A stretch of DNA of 64,000 nt from Symsagittifera roscoffensis (Eukaryota > Xenacoelomorpha > Acoela > Convolutidae): the NCBI RefSeq assembly GCF_963678635.1, contig NC_087066.1, positions 66,535,477 to 66,599,476 on the forward strand, in the 5' to 3' direction. The notes under the pieces were generated by a model, which was given only the letters and a program-made list of their open reading frames with translations, had not been told where the DNA came from and made no database searches. The position numbers were made by a program, and so were the translations under genes. How positions within the stretch are numbered: position 1 is the first letter of the stretch; each line of letters opens with the position of its first letter. Of the stretch, positions 13,506-27,359 are shown in pieces.

Positions 13506-16389
13506 CTGCTATCTGATGGGGTTCCTGTGAATCGCAGAGGAGCTATGTGATGTGGTTCCTGCGAATCGCAGAGGAGCTATCTATTGTGGTTCCTGCGAAT
13601 CGCAGAGGAGCTATCTATTATGGTTCTTGCGAATCGCAGAGGAGCTGCTATCTAATGGGGTTCCTGTGAATCGCAGAGGAGCTATGTGATGTGGTTCCTG
13701 CGAATCGCAGAGGAGCTATCTATTGTGGTTCCTGCGAATCGCAGAGGAGCTATCTATTATGGTTCTTGCGAATCGCAGAGGAGCTGCTATCTAATGTGGT
13801 TCCTGCGAATCGCAGAGAAGCTATCTAATGTGATTCCTGCGAATCGCAGAGGAGCTATCTATTGTGGTTCCTGCGAATCGCAGAGGAGCTATCTATTATT
13901 GTTCCTGCAAATCGCAGAGGAGCTGCTATCTAATGTGGTTCCTGTGAATCGCAGAGGAGCTATCTAATGTGGTTCCTGCGAATCGCAGAGGAGCTATGTT
14001 AAATGGTTCCTGCGAATCGCGGAGGAGCTATCTAATGTGGTTCCTGCGAATCGCAGAGGAGCTGCTATCTAATGTGGTTCCTGCGAATCGCAGAGGAGCT
14101 ATCTAATGTTGTTCCTGCAAATCGCAGAGGAGCTATGTAATGTGGTTCCTGCGAATCGCAGAGGAGCTATCTAATGTGGTTCCTGCGAATCGCAGAGGAG
14201 CTTTCTAATGTGGTTCCTGCGAATCGCAGAGGAGCTATCTAATGTGGTTCCTGCGAATCGCAGGGGAGCCATCTAATGTGGTTTCTGCGAATCGGAGAGG
14301 ATATACCTAATGTGGTTCCTGCGAATCGCAGAGGAGCTGCTATCTAATGGGGTTCCTGTGAATCGCAGAAGAGCTATGTGATGTGGTTCCTGCGAATCGC
14401 AGAGGAGCTATCTATTATGGTTCCTGCAAATCGCAGAGGAGCTGCTATCTAATGTGGTTCCTGTGAATCGCAGAGGAGCTATCTAATGTGGTTCCTGCGA
14501 ATCGCAGAGGAGCTATGTTAAGTGGTTCCTGCGAATCGCAGAGGAGCTATCCAATGTGGTTCCTGCGAATCGCAGATGAGCTGCTATCTAATGTGGTTCC
14601 TGCGAATCGCAGAGGAGCTATCTAATGTTGTTCCTGCAAATCGCAGAGGAGCTATGTAATGTGGTTCCTGCGAATCGCAGAGGAGCTTTGTAATGTGGTT
14701 CCTGTGAATCGCAGAGGAGCTATCTAATGTGGTTCCTGCGAATCGCAGAGGAGCTATGTTAAGTGGTTCCTGCGAATCGCAGAGGAGCTATCTAATGTGG
14801 TTCCTGCGAATCGCAGAGGAGCTGCTATCTAATGTGGTTCCTGCGAATCGCAGAGGAGCTATCTAATGTTGTTCCTGCAAATCGCAGAGGAGCTATGTAA
14901 TTTGGTTCCTGCGAATCGCAGAGGAGCTTTGTAATGTGGTTCCTGCGAATAGCAGAGGAGCTATCTAATGTGGTTCCTGTGAATCGCAGAGGAGCTGCTA
15001 TCTAATGTGGTTCCTGCGAATCGCAGAGGAGCTATCTAATGTTGTTCCTGCAAATCGCAGAGGAGCTTTGTAATGTGGTTCCTGCGAATCGCAGAGGAGT
15101 TATCTAATGTGGTTCCTGCGAATAGCAGAGGAGCTATCTAATGTGGTTCCTGTGAATTGCAGAGGAGCTATCTAATGTGGTTCCTGCAAATCTCAGAGGA
15201 GCTATCTAATGTGGTTCCTGCGAATCGCAGAGGAGCTATCTAATGTGGTTCCTGCGAATCGCAGAGGAGCTATCTAAAATGGTTCCTGCGAATCGCAGGG
15301 GAGCCATCTAATGTGGTTCCTGCGAATCGGAGAGGAGATACCTAATGTGGTTCTTGCGAATCGCAGAGGAGCTGCTATCTAATGGGGTTCCTGTGAATCG
15401 CAGAGGAGCTATGTGATGTGGTTCCTGCGAATCGCAGAGGAGCTATCTATTGTGGTTCCTGCGAATCGCAGAGGAGCTATCTATTATAGTTCCTGCGAAT
15501 CGCAGAGGAGCTGCTATCTAATGTGGTTCCTGTGAATCGCAGAGGAGCTATCTAATGTCGTTCCTGCGAATCGCAGAGGAGCTATCTAATGTGATTCCTG
15601 CGAATCGCAGAGGAGCTATCTATTGTGGTTCCTGCGAATCGCAGAGGAGCTATCTATTATGGTTCCTGCAAATCGCAGAGGAGCTGCTATCTAATGTGGT
15701 TCCTGTGAATCGCAGAGGAGCTATCTAATGTGGTTCCTGCGAATCGCAGAGGAGCTATGTTAAGTGGTTCTTGCGAATCGCAGAGGAGCTATCTAATGTG
15801 GTTCCTGCAAATCGCAGAGGAGCTGCTATCTAATGTGGTTCCTGCGAATCGCAGAGGAGCTATCTAGTGTTGTTCCTGCAAATCGCAGAGGAGCTATGTA
15901 ATGTGGTTCCTGCGAATCGCAGAGGAGCTTTGTATTGTGGTTCCTGCGAATAGCAGAGGAGCTATCTAATGTGGTTCCTGCGAATCGCAGAGGAGCTATC
16001 TAGTGTTGTTCCTGCAAATCGCAGAGGAGCTATGTAATGTGGTTCCTGCGAATCGCAGAGGAGCTTTGTAATGTGGTTCCTGCGAATAGCAGAGGAGCTA
16101 TCTAATGTGGTTCCTGTGAATCGCAGAGGAGCTGCTATCTAATGTGGTTCCTGCGAATCGCAGAGGAGCTATCTAATGTTATTCCTGCAAATCGCAGAGG
16201 AGCTATGTAATGTGGTTCCTGCGAATCGCAGAGGAGTTATCTAATGAGGTCCTGTGAATCGCAGAGGAGCTATCTAATGTGGTTCCTGCTAATCTCAGAG
16301 GAGCTATCTAATGTGGTTCCTGCGGATCGCAGAGGAGCTATCTAATGTGGTTCCTGCGAATCGCAGAGGAGCTATCTAATGTGGTTCCT

Positions 16390-18130
16390 GCGAATCGCAT
16401 GGGAGCTATCTAATGTGGTTCCTGCGAATAGCAGAGGAGCTATCTAATGTGGTCCTGTGAATCGCAGAGGAGCTATCTAATGTGGTTCCTGCAAGTCTCA
16501 GAGGAGCTATCTAAAGTGGTTCCTGCGAATCGCAGAGGAGCTATCTAATGTGGTTCCTGCGAATCGCAGAGGAGCTATCTAATGTGGTTCCTGCGAATCG
16601 CATGGGAGCCATCTAATGTGGTTCCTGCGAATCGGAGAGGAGATACCTAATGTTGTTTCCTGCGAATCGCAGAGGAGCTGCTATCTAATGGGGTTCCTGT
16701 GAATCGCAGAGGAGCTATGTGATGTGGTTCCTGCGAATCGCAGAGGAGCTATCTATTGTGGTTCCTGCGAATCGCAGAGGAGCTATCTAATGTTGTTCCT
16801 GCAAATCGCAGAGGATCTATGTAATGTGGTTCCTGCGAATCGCAGAGGAGTTATCTAATGTGGTTCCTGCGAATAGCAGAGGAGCTATCTAATGTGGTTC
16901 CTGTGAATCGCAGAGGAGTTATCTAATGTGGTTCCTGCGAATAGCAGAGGCGCTATCTAATGTGGTTCCTGTGAATCGCAGAGGAGCTATCTAATGTGGT
17001 TCCTCTGCGAATCGCAGAGGAGTTATCTAAAGTGGTCCTGTGAATCGCAGAGGAGCTATCTAATGTGTTTCCTGCAAATCTCAGAGGAGCTATCTAATGT
17101 GGTTCCTGCGAATCGCAGAGGAGCTATCTAATGTGGTTCCTGCGAATCGCAGAGGAGCTATCTAATGTGGTTCCTGCGAATCGCAGAGGAGCTATCTAAT
17201 GTGGTTCCTGCGAATCGCATGGGAGCTATCTAATGTGGTTCCTGCGAATAGCAGAGGAGCTATCTAATGTGGTCCTGTGAATCGCAGAGGAGCTATCTAA
17301 TGTGGTTCCTGCAAATCTCAGAGGAGCTATCTAATGTGGTTCCTGCGAATCGCAGAGGAGCTATCTAATGTGGTTCCTGCAAATCTCACAGGAGCTATCT
17401 AACGTGGTTCCTGCGAATCGCAGAGGAGCTATCTAATGTGGTTCCTGCGAATCGCAGAGGAGCTATCTAATGTGGTTCCTGCGAATCGCATGGGAGCCAT
17501 CTAATGTGGTTCCTGCGAATCGGAGAGGAGATACCTAATGTTGTTTCCTGCGAATCGCAGAGGAGCTGCTATCTAATGGGGTTCCTGTGAATCGCAGAGG
17601 AGCTATGTGATGTGGTTCCTGCGAATCGCAGAGGAGCTATCTATTGTGGTTCCTGCGAATCGCAGAGGAGCTATCAAATGTTTTTCCTGCAAATCGCAGA
17701 GGAGCTATGTAATGTGGTTCCTGCGAATCGCAGAGGAGTTATCTAATGTGGTTCCTGCGAATAGCAGAGGAGCTATCTAATGTGGTTCCTGTGAATCGCA
17801 GAGGAGTTATCTAATGTGGTTCCTGCGAATAGCAGAGGAGCTATCTAATGTGGTTCCTGTGAATCGCAGAGGAGCTATCTAATGTGGTTCCTGCAAATCT
17901 CAGAGGAGCTATCTAATGTGGTTCCTGCGAATCGCAGAGGAGCTATCTAATGTGGTTCCTGCGAATCGCAGAGGAGCTATCTAATGTGGTTCCTGCGAAT
18001 CGTAGGGAAGCCATCTAATGTGGTTCCTGCGAATCGGAGAGGAGATACCTAATGTGGTTCCTGCGAATCGCAGAGGAGCTGCTATCTAATGGGGTTCCTG
18101 TGAATCGCAGAGGAGCTATGTGATGTGGTT
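16390..18130. repeat. about 888-bp higher-order repeat, two copies
   Basis: The rare marker CATGGGAGCC lies at 16,601 and 17,489 (888 bp apart). GCATGGGAGCTATC lies at 16,397 and 17,217 (820 bp apart). The 68-bp difference is exactly two units, so one copy has gained or lost two units inside. Both copies also share the 1-bp insertion TGTTGTTTCCTGCG. Confidence 0.8.
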
Positions 18131-18239
18131 CCTGCGAATCGCAGAGGAGCTATGTAATGCGGTTCCTGCAAATCGCAGAGGAGCTGCTATCTAATGTGGT
18201 TCCTGTGAATCGCAGAGGAGCTATCTAATGTGGTTCCTG

Positions 18240-19205
18240 CGATTCTCAGAGGAGCTATGTAAGGTGGTTCCTGCAAATCGCAGAGGAGCTGCTATCTAAT
18301 GTGGTTCCTGTGAATCGCAGAGGAGCTATCTAATGTGGCTCCTGTGAATCGCAGAGGAGCTATCTAATGTGGTTCCTGCGAATCGCAGAGGAGCTATCTA
18401 ATGTGGTTCCTGCGAATCGCAGAGGAGCTATCTAATGTGGTTCCTGCAAATCTCAGAGGAGCTATCTAATGTGGTTCCTGCGAATCGCAGAGGAGCTGCT
18501 ATCTAATGTGGTTCCTGCGAATCGCAGAGGAGCTATCTAATGTTGTTCCTGCAAATCGCAGAGGAGCTATGTAATGTGGTTCCAGCGAATCGCAGAGGAG
18601 CTTTGTAATGTGGTTCCTGCAAATCGCAGAGGAGTTATCTAGTGTGGTTCCTGCGAATAGCAGAGGAGCTATCTAATGTGGTTCCTGTGAATCGCAGAGG
18701 AGCTATCTAATGTGGTTCCTGCGAATCTCAGAGGAGCTATGTAAGGTGGTTCCTGCAAATCGCAGAGGAGCTGCTATCTAATGTGGTTCCTGTGAATCGC
18801 AGAGGAGCTATCTAATGTGGCTCCTGTGAATCGCAGAGGGCTATCTAATGTGGTTCCTGCGAATCGCAGAGGAGCTATCTAATGTGGTTCCTGCGAATCG
18901 CAGAGGAGCTATCTAATGTGGTTCCTGCAAATCTCAGAGGAGCTATCTAATGTGGTTCCTGCGAATCGCAGAGGAGCTGCTATCTAATGTGGTTCCTGCG
19001 AATCGCAGAGGAGCTATCTAATGTTGTTCCTGCAAATCGCAGAGGAGCTATGTAATGTGGTTCCAGCGAATCGCAGAGGAGCTTTGTAATGTGGTTCCTG
19101 CAAATCGCAGAGGAGTTATCTAGTGTGGTTCCTGCGAATAGCAGAGGAGCTATCTAATGTGGTTCCTGTGAATCGCAGAGGAGCTATCTAATGTGGTTCC
19201 TGCAA
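18240..19205. repeat. 482-bp higher-order repeat, two copies (second location)
   Basis: GGCTCCTGTGAATCGC occurs at about 18,337 and 18,819, and the surrounding variants (CCAGCGAATCG, GAGCTTTGTAATG, ATCTAGTGTGG) follow in the same order. Copy 2 has a short deletion at about 18,838 (CGCAGAGGGCTATC). The period equals that of the block at 12.5 kb, but the unit order differs. Confidence 0.85.
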
Positions 19206-22200
19206 ATCTCAGAGGAGCTATCTAATGTGGTTCCTGCGAATCGCAGAGGAGCTATCTAATGTGGTTCCTGTGAATCGCAGAGGAGCTATCTAATGTGGTT
19301 CCTGCGAATCGCAGGGGAGCCATCTAATGTGGTTCCTGCGAATCGGAGAGGAGATACCTAATGTGGTTCCTGCGAATCGCAGAGGAGCTGCTATCTAATG
19401 GGTTTCCTGTGAATCGCAGAGGAGCTATGTGATGTGGTTCCTGCGAATCGCAGAGGAGCTATGTAAGGCGGTTCCTGCAAATCGCAGAAGAGCTGCTATC
19501 TAATGTGGTTCCTGTGAATCGCAGAGGAGCTATCTAATGTGGTCCTGCGAATCTCAGAGGAGCTATGTAAGGTGGTTCCTGCAAATCGCAGAGGAGCTGC
19601 TATCTAATGTGGTTCCTGTGAATCGCAGAGGAGCTATCTAATGTGGCTCCTGTGAATTGCAGAGGAGCTATCTAATGTGGTTCCTGCGAATCGCAGAGGA
19701 GCTATCTAATGTGGTTCCTGCGAATCGCAGAGGAGCTATCTAATGTGGTTCCTGCAAATCTCAAAGGAGCTATCTAATGTGGTTCCTGCGAATCGCAGAG
19801 GATTTATCTAATGTGGTTCCTGCGAATAGCAGGGGAGCTATCTAATGTGGTTCCTGCGAATCGCAGAGGAGCTATCTAATGTGGTTTCTGCAAATCTCAG
19901 AGGAGCTATCTAATGTGGTTCCTGCGAATCGCAGAGGAGCTATCTAATGTAATTCCTGCGAATCGCAGAGGAGCTATCTAATGTGGTTCCTGCGAATCGC
20001 AGAGGAGCCATCTAATGTGGTTCCTGCGAATCGCAGAGGAGCTGCCTAATGAGGTTCCTGCGAATCGCAGAGGAGCTATCTAATGTGGTTCCTTCGAATC
20101 GCAGAGGAGCCATCTAATGTGGTTCCTGCGAATCGCAGAGGAGCTGCCTAATGAGGTTCCTGCGAATCGCAGAGGAGCTATCTAATGTGGTTCCTGCGAA
20201 TCGCAGAGGAGCTGCTATCTAATGTGGTTCCTGCGAATCGCAGAGGAGCTATCTAATGTTGTTCCTGCAAATCGCAGAGGAGCTATGTAATGTAGTTCCT
20301 GCGAATCGCAGAGGAGCTTTGTAATGTGGTTCCTGCAAATCGCAGAGGAGTTAGCTAATGTGGTTCCTGCGAATAGCAGAGGAGCTATCTAATGTGGTTC
20401 CTGTGAATCGCAGAGGAGCTATCTAATGTGGTTCCTGCAAATCTCAGAGGAGCTATCTAATGTGGTTCCTGCGAATCGCAGAGGAGCTATCTAATGTGGT
20501 TCCTGCGAATCGCAGGGGAGCCATCTAATGTGGTTCCTGCGAATCGGAGAGGAGATACCTAATGTGGTTCCTGCGAATCGCAGAGGAGCTGCTATCTAAT
20601 GGGGTTCCTGTGAATCGCAGAGGAGCTATGTGATGTGGTTCCTGCGAATCGCAGAGGAGCTATGTAAGGCGGTTCCTGCAAATCGCAGAGGAGCTGCTAT
20701 CTAATGTGGTTCCTGTGAATCGCAGAGGAGCTATCTAATGTAATTCCTGCGAATCGCAGAGGAGCTATCTAATGTGGTTCCTGCGAATCGCAGAGGAGCC
20801 ATCTAATGTGGTTCCTACGAATCGCAGAGGAGCTGCCTAATGAGGTTCCTGCGAATCGCAGAGGAGCTATCTAATGTGGTTCCTGCGAATCGCAGAGGAG
20901 CCTTCTAATGTGGTTCCTGCGAATCGCAGAGGAGCTGCCTAATGAGGTTCTCGCGAATCGCAGAGGAGCTATCTAATGTGGTTCCTGCGAATCGCAGAGG
21001 AGCTGCTATCTAATGTGGTTCCTGCGAATCGCAGAGGAGCTATCTAATGTTGTTCCTACAAATCGCATAGGAGCTATGTAATGTGGTTCCTGCGAATCGC
21101 AGAGGAGCTTTGTAATGTGGTTCCTGCAAATCGCAGAGGAGTTAGCTAATTTGGTTCCTGCGAATAGCAGAGGAGCTATCTAATGTGGTTCCTGTGAATC
21201 GCAGAGGAGCTATCTAATGTGGTTCCTGCAAATCTCAGAGGAGCTATCTAGTGTGGTTCCTGCGAATCGCAGAGGAGCTATCTAATGTGGTTCCTGCGAA
21301 TCGCGGGGGAGCCATCTAATGTGGTTCCTGCGAATCGGAGAGGAGATACCTAATGTGGTTCCTGCGAATCGCAGAGGAGCTGCTATCTAATGGGTTTCCT
21401 GTGAATCGCAGAGGAGCTATGTGATGTGGTTCCTGCTAATCGCAGAGGAGCTATGTAAGGCGGTTCCTGCAAATCGCAGAGGAGCTATGTGATGTGGTTC
21501 CTGTGAATCGCAGAGGAGCTATCTAATGTGGTTCCTGCGAATCTCAGAGGAGCTATGTAAGGTGGTTCCTGCAAATCGCAGAGGAGCTGCTATCTAATGT
21601 GGTTCCTGTGAATCGCAGAGGAGCTATCTAATGTGGCTCCTGTGAATCGCAGAGGAGCTATCTAATGTGGTTCCTGCGAATCGCAGAGGAGCTATCTAAT
21701 GTGGTTCCTGCGAATCGCAGAGGAGCTATCTAATGTGGTTCCTGCAAATCTCAGACGAGCTATCTAATGTGGTTCCTGCGAATCGCAGAGGAGCTGCTAT
21801 CTAATGTGGTTCCTGCGAATCGCAGAGGAGCTATCTAATGTTGTTCCTGCAAATCGCAGAGGAGCTATGTAATGTGGTTCCTGCGAATCGCAGAGGAGCT
21901 TTGTAATGTGGTTCCCGCAAATCGCAGAGGAGTTATCTAATGTGGTTCCTGCGAATAGCAAAGGAGCTATCTAATGTGCTTCCTGTGAATCGCAGAGGAG
22001 CTATCTAATGTGGTTCCTGCAAATCTCAGAGGAGCTATCTAATGTGGTTCCTGCGAATCGCAGAGGAGCTATCTAATATGGTTCCTGCGAATCGCAGAGG
22101 AGCTATCTAATGTGGTTCCTGCGAATCGCAGGGGAGCCATCTAATGTGGTTCCTGCGAATCGGAGAGGAGATACCTAATGTGGTTCCTGCAAATCGCAGA

Positions 22201-23129
22201 GGAGCTGCTATCTAATGGGGTTCCTGTGAATCGCAGAGGAGCTATGTGATGTGGTTCCTGCGAATCGCAGAGGAGCTATGTAAGGCGGTTCCTGCAAATC
22301 GCAGAGGAGCTGCTATCTAATGTGGTTCCTGTGAATCGCAGAGGAGCTATCTAATGTGGTTCCTGCAAATCGCAGAGGAGCTATGTAATGTGGTTCCTGC
22401 GAATCGCAGAGGAGCTTTGTAATGTGGTTCCCGCAAATCGCAGAGGAGTTATCTAATGTGGTTCCTGCGAATAGCAAAGGAGCATCCTAATGTGCTTCCT
22501 GTGAATCGCAGAGGAGCTATCTAATGTGGTTCCTGCAAATCTCAGAGGAGCTATCTAATGTGGTTCCTGCGAATCGCAGACGAGCTATCTAATATGGTTC
22601 CTGCGAATCGCAGAGGAGCTATCTAATGTGGTTCCTGCGAATTGCAGGGGAGCCATCTAATGTGGTTCCTGCGAATCGGAGAGGAGATACCTAATGTGGT
22701 TCCTGCAAATCGCAGAGGAGCTGCTATCTAATGGGGTTCCTGTGAATCGCAGAGGAGCTATGTGATGTGGTTCCTGCGAATCGCAGAGGAGCTATGTAAG
22801 GCGGTTCCTGCAAATCGCAGAGGAGCTGCTATCTAATGTGGTTCCTGTGAATCGCAGAGGAGCTATCTAATGTGGTTCCTGCGAATCTCAGAGGAGCTAT
22901 GTAAGGTGGTTCCTGCAAATCGCAGAGGAGCTGCTATCTAATGTGGTTCCTGTGAATCGCAGAGGAGCTATCTAATGTGGCTCCTGTGAATCGCAGAGGA
23001 GCTATCTAATGTGGTTCCTGCGAATCGCAGAAGAGCTATCTAATGTGGTTCCTGCGAATCGCAGAGGAGCTATCTAATGTGGTTCCTGCAAATATCAGAG
23101 GAGCTATCTAATGTGGTTCCTGCGAATCG

Positions 23130-25725
23130 CAGAGGATTTATCTAATGTGGTTCCTGCGAATAGCAGGGGAGCTATCTAATGTGGTTCCTGCGAATCGCAG
23201 AGGAGCTATCTAAAGTGGTTTCTGCAAATCTCAGAGGAGCTATCTAATGTGGTTCCTGCGAATCGCAGAGGAGCTATCTAATGTAATTCCTGCGAATCGC
23301 AGAGGAGCTATCTAATGTGGTTCCTGCGAATCGCAGAGGAGCCATCTAATGTGGTTCCTGCGAAACGCAGAGGAGCTGCCTAATGAGGTTCCTGCGAATC
23401 GCAGAGGAGCTATCTAATGTGGTTCCTGCGAATCGGAGAGGAGATATCTAATGTGGTTGCTGCGAATCGCAGAGGAGCTATCTAATGTGTTTCCTGCAAA
23501 TCTCAGAGGAGCTATCTAATGTTGTTCCTGCGGATCGCAGATGAATTATCTAATGTGGTTCCTGCAAATCTCAGAGGAGCTATCTAATGTCGTCCTGCGA
23601 ATCGCAGAGGAGCTATCTAATGTGGTTCCTGCGAATCGCAGAGGAGCTATCTAATGTGGTTCCTGCGAATCGCAGAGGAGCTATCTAATGTGGTCGCTGC
23701 CAATCGCAGAGGATCTATCTAATGTGGTTCCTGCGAATCGCAGATGAATTATCTAATGTGGTTCCTGCAAATCTCAGAGGAGCTATCTAATGTCGGTCCT
23801 GCGAATCACAGAGGAGCTATCTAATGTGGTTCCTGCGAATCGCAGAGGAGCTATCTAATGTGGTTCCTGCGAATCGCAGAGGAGCTATCTAATGTGGTTC
23901 CTGCAAATCGGAGAGGAGATATCTAAGGTGGTTGCTGCGAATCTCAGAGGAGCTATGTAATGTGGTTCCTGCAAATCGCAGAGGAGCTGCTATCTAATGT
24001 GCTTCCTGTGAATCGCAGAGGAGCTATCTAAGGTGGTTCCTGCGAATCGCAGAGGAGCTATCTAATGTGATTCCTGCGAATCGCAGAGGAGCTATCTAAT
24101 GTGGTTCCTGCAAATCTCAGAGGAGCTATCTAATGTGTTTCCTGCAAATCTCAGAGAAGCTATCTAATGTTGTTCCTGCGGATCGCAGAGGAGCTATCTA
24201 ATGTGGTCGCTGCAAATCGCAGAGGATCTATCTAATGTGGTTCCTGCGAATCGCAGATGAATTATCTAATGTGGTTCCTGCAAATCTCAGAGGAGCTATC
24301 TAATGTCGGTCCTGCGAATCGCAGAGGATTTATCTAATGTGGTTCCTGCGAATCGCAGATGAATTATCTAATGTGGTTCCTGCAAATCTCAGAGGAGCTA
24401 TCTAATGTGGTTCCTGCGAATCGCAGAGGATTTATCTAATGTGGTTCCTGCGAATAGCAGGGGAGCTATCTAATGTGGTTCCTGAGAGTCGCAGAGGAGC
24501 TATCTAATGTGGTTTCTGCAAATCTCAGAGGAGCTATCTAATGTGGTTCCTGCGAATCGCAGAGGAGCTATCTAATGTAATTCCTGCGAATCGCAGAGGA
24601 GCTATCTAATGTGGTTCCTGCGAATCGCAGAGGAGCCATCTAATGTGGTTCCTGCGAATCGCAGAGGAGCTGCCTAATGAGGTTCCTGCGAATCGCAGAG
24701 GAGCTATCTAATGTGGTTCCTGCGAATCGGAGAGGAGATATCTAATGTGGTTGCTGCGAATCGCAGAGGAGCTATCTAATGTGTTTCCTGCAAATCTCAG
24801 AGGAGCTATTTAATGTTGTTCCTGCGGATCGCAGATGAATTATCTAATGTGGTTCCTGCAAATCTCAGAGGAGCTATCTAATGTCGTCCTGCGAATCGCA
24901 GAGGAGCTATCTAATGTGGTTCCTGCGAATCGCAGAAGAGCTATCTAATGTGGTTCCTGCGAATCGCAGAGGAGCTATCTAATGTGGTCGCTGCGAATCG
25001 CAGAGGATCTATCTAATGTGGTTCCTGCGAATCGCAGATGAATTATCTAATGTGGTTCCTGCAAATCTCAGAGGAGCTATCTAATGTCGGTCCTGCGAAT
25101 CGCAGAGGAGCTATCTAATGTGGTTCCTGCGAATCGCAGAGGAGCTATCTAATGTGGTTCCTGCGAATCGCAGAGGAGCTATCTAATGTGGTTCCTGCAA
25201 ATCGGAGAGGAGATATCTAATGTGGTTGCTGCGAATCTCAGAGGAGCTATGTAATGTGGTTCCTGCAAATCGCAGAGGAGCTGCTATCTAATGTGCTTCC
25301 TGTGAATCGCAGAGGAGCTATCTAAGGTGGTTCCTGCGAATCGCAGAGGAGCTATCTAATGTGATTCCTGCGAATCGCAGAGGAGCTATCTAATGTGGTT
25401 CCTGCAAATCTCAGAGGAGCTATCTAATGTGTTTCCTGCAAATCTCAGAGAAGCTATCTAATGTTGTTCCTGCGGATCGCAGAGGAGCTATCTAATGTGG
25501 TCGCTGCAAATCGCAGAGGATCTATCTAATGTGGTTCCTGCGAATCGCAGATGAATTATCTAATGTGGTTCCTGCAAATCTCAGAGGAGCTATCTAATGT
25601 CGGTCCTGCGAATCGCAGAGGAGCTATCTAATGTGGTTCCTGCGAATCGCAGAGGAGCTATCTAATGTGGTTCCTGCAAATCGCAGAGGAGCTACCTAAT
25701 GTGGTTCCTGCAAATCGGAGAGGAG
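23130..25725. repeat. 1,294-bp higher-order repeat, two tandem copies
   Basis: AGAGGATTTATCTAATG followed by a GCGAATAGCAGGGG unit lies at 23,131 and 24,425. TGGTCGCTGCAAATCG lies at 24,204 and 25,498. Both pairs are 1,294 bp apart. Later copies of the TGGTCGCTGC marker, at 26,031 and 26,510, show that shorter partial duplications continue to about 26.9 kb. Confidence 0.88.
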
Positions 25726-27359
25726 ATCTGCGAATCGCAGAGGAGCTATCTAATGTGGTTGCTGCGAATCTCAGAGGAGCTATGTAATGTGGTTCCTGCA
25801 AATCGCAGAGGAGCTGCTATCTAATGTGCTTCCTGTGAATCGCAGAGGAGCTATCTAAGGTGGTTCCTGCGAATCGCAGAGGAGCTATCTAATGTGATTC
25901 CTGCGAATCGCAGAGGAGCTATCTAATGTGGTTCCTGCAAATCTCAGAGGAGCTATCTAATGTGTTTCCTGCAAATCTCAGAGAAGCTATCTAATGTTGT
26001 TCCTGCGGATCGCAGAGGAGCTATCTAATGTGGTCGCTGCAAATCGCAGAGGATCTATCTAATGTGGTTCCTGCGAATCGCAGATGAATTATCTAATGTG
26101 GTTCCTGCAAATCTCAGAGGAGCTATCTAATGTCGGTCCTGCGAATCGCAGAGGAGCTATCTAATGTGGTTCCTGCGAATCGCAGAGGAGCTATCTAATG
26201 TGGTTCCTGCAAATCGGAGAGGAGATATCTAATGTGGTTGCTGCGAATCTCAGAGGAGCTATGTAATGTGGTTCCTGCAAATCGCAGAGGAGCTGCTATC
26301 TAATGTGCTTCCTGTGAATCGCAGAGGAGCTATCTAAGGTGGTTCCTGCGAATCGCAGAGGAGCTATCTAATGTGATTCCTGCGAATCGCAGAGGAGCTA
26401 TCTAATGTGGTTCCTGCAAATCTCAGAGGAGCTATCTAATGTGTTTCCTGCAAATCTCAGAGAAGCTATCTAATGTTGTTCCTGCGGATCGCAGAGGAAC
26501 TATCTAATGTGGTCGCTGCAAATCGCAGAGGATCTATCTAATGTGGTTCCTGCGAATCGCAGAGGAATTATCTAATGTGGTTCCTGCAAATCTCAGAGGA
26601 ACTATCTAACGTCGGTCCTGCGAATCGCAGAGGAGCTATCTAATGTGGTTCCTGCGAATCGCAGAGGAGCTATCTAATGTGGTTCCTGCGAATCGCAGAG
26701 GAGCTATCTAATGTGGTTCCTGCAAATCAGAGAGGAGATATCTAATGTGGTTGCTGCGAATCTCAGAGGAGCTATGTAATGTGGTTCCTGCAAATCGCAG
26801 AGGAGCTGCTATCTAATGTGCTTCCTGTGAATCGCAGAGGAGCTATCTATGGTGGTTCCTGCGAATCGCAGAGGAGCTATCTAATGTGGTTCCTGCGAAT
26901 CTCAGAGGAGCTATCTAATGTGGTTCCTGCAAATCTCAGAGGAGCTATCTAATGTGGTCGCTGCGAATCGCAGAGGATCTATCTAATGTGGTTCCTGTGA
27001 ATCGCAGAAGAATTATCTAATGTGGTCCTGCAAATCTCAGAGGAGCTATCTAATGTCGGTCCTGCAAATCGCACAGGAGCTATCTAATGTGGTTCCTGTG
27101 AATCGCAGAGGAGCTATCTAATGTGGTTCCTGCGAATAGCAGAGGAGCTATCTAATGTGGTTCCTGCAAATCGGAGAGGAGATATCTAATGTGGTTGCTG
27201 CGAATCTCAGAGGAGCTATGTAATGTGGTTCCTGCAAATCGCAGAGGAGCTTCTATCTAATGTGCTTCCTGTGAATCGCAGAGGAGCTATCTAATGTGGT
27301 TCCTGCAAATCTCAGAGGAGCTGCTATCTAATGTGGTTCCTGTGAATCGCAGAGGAGCT

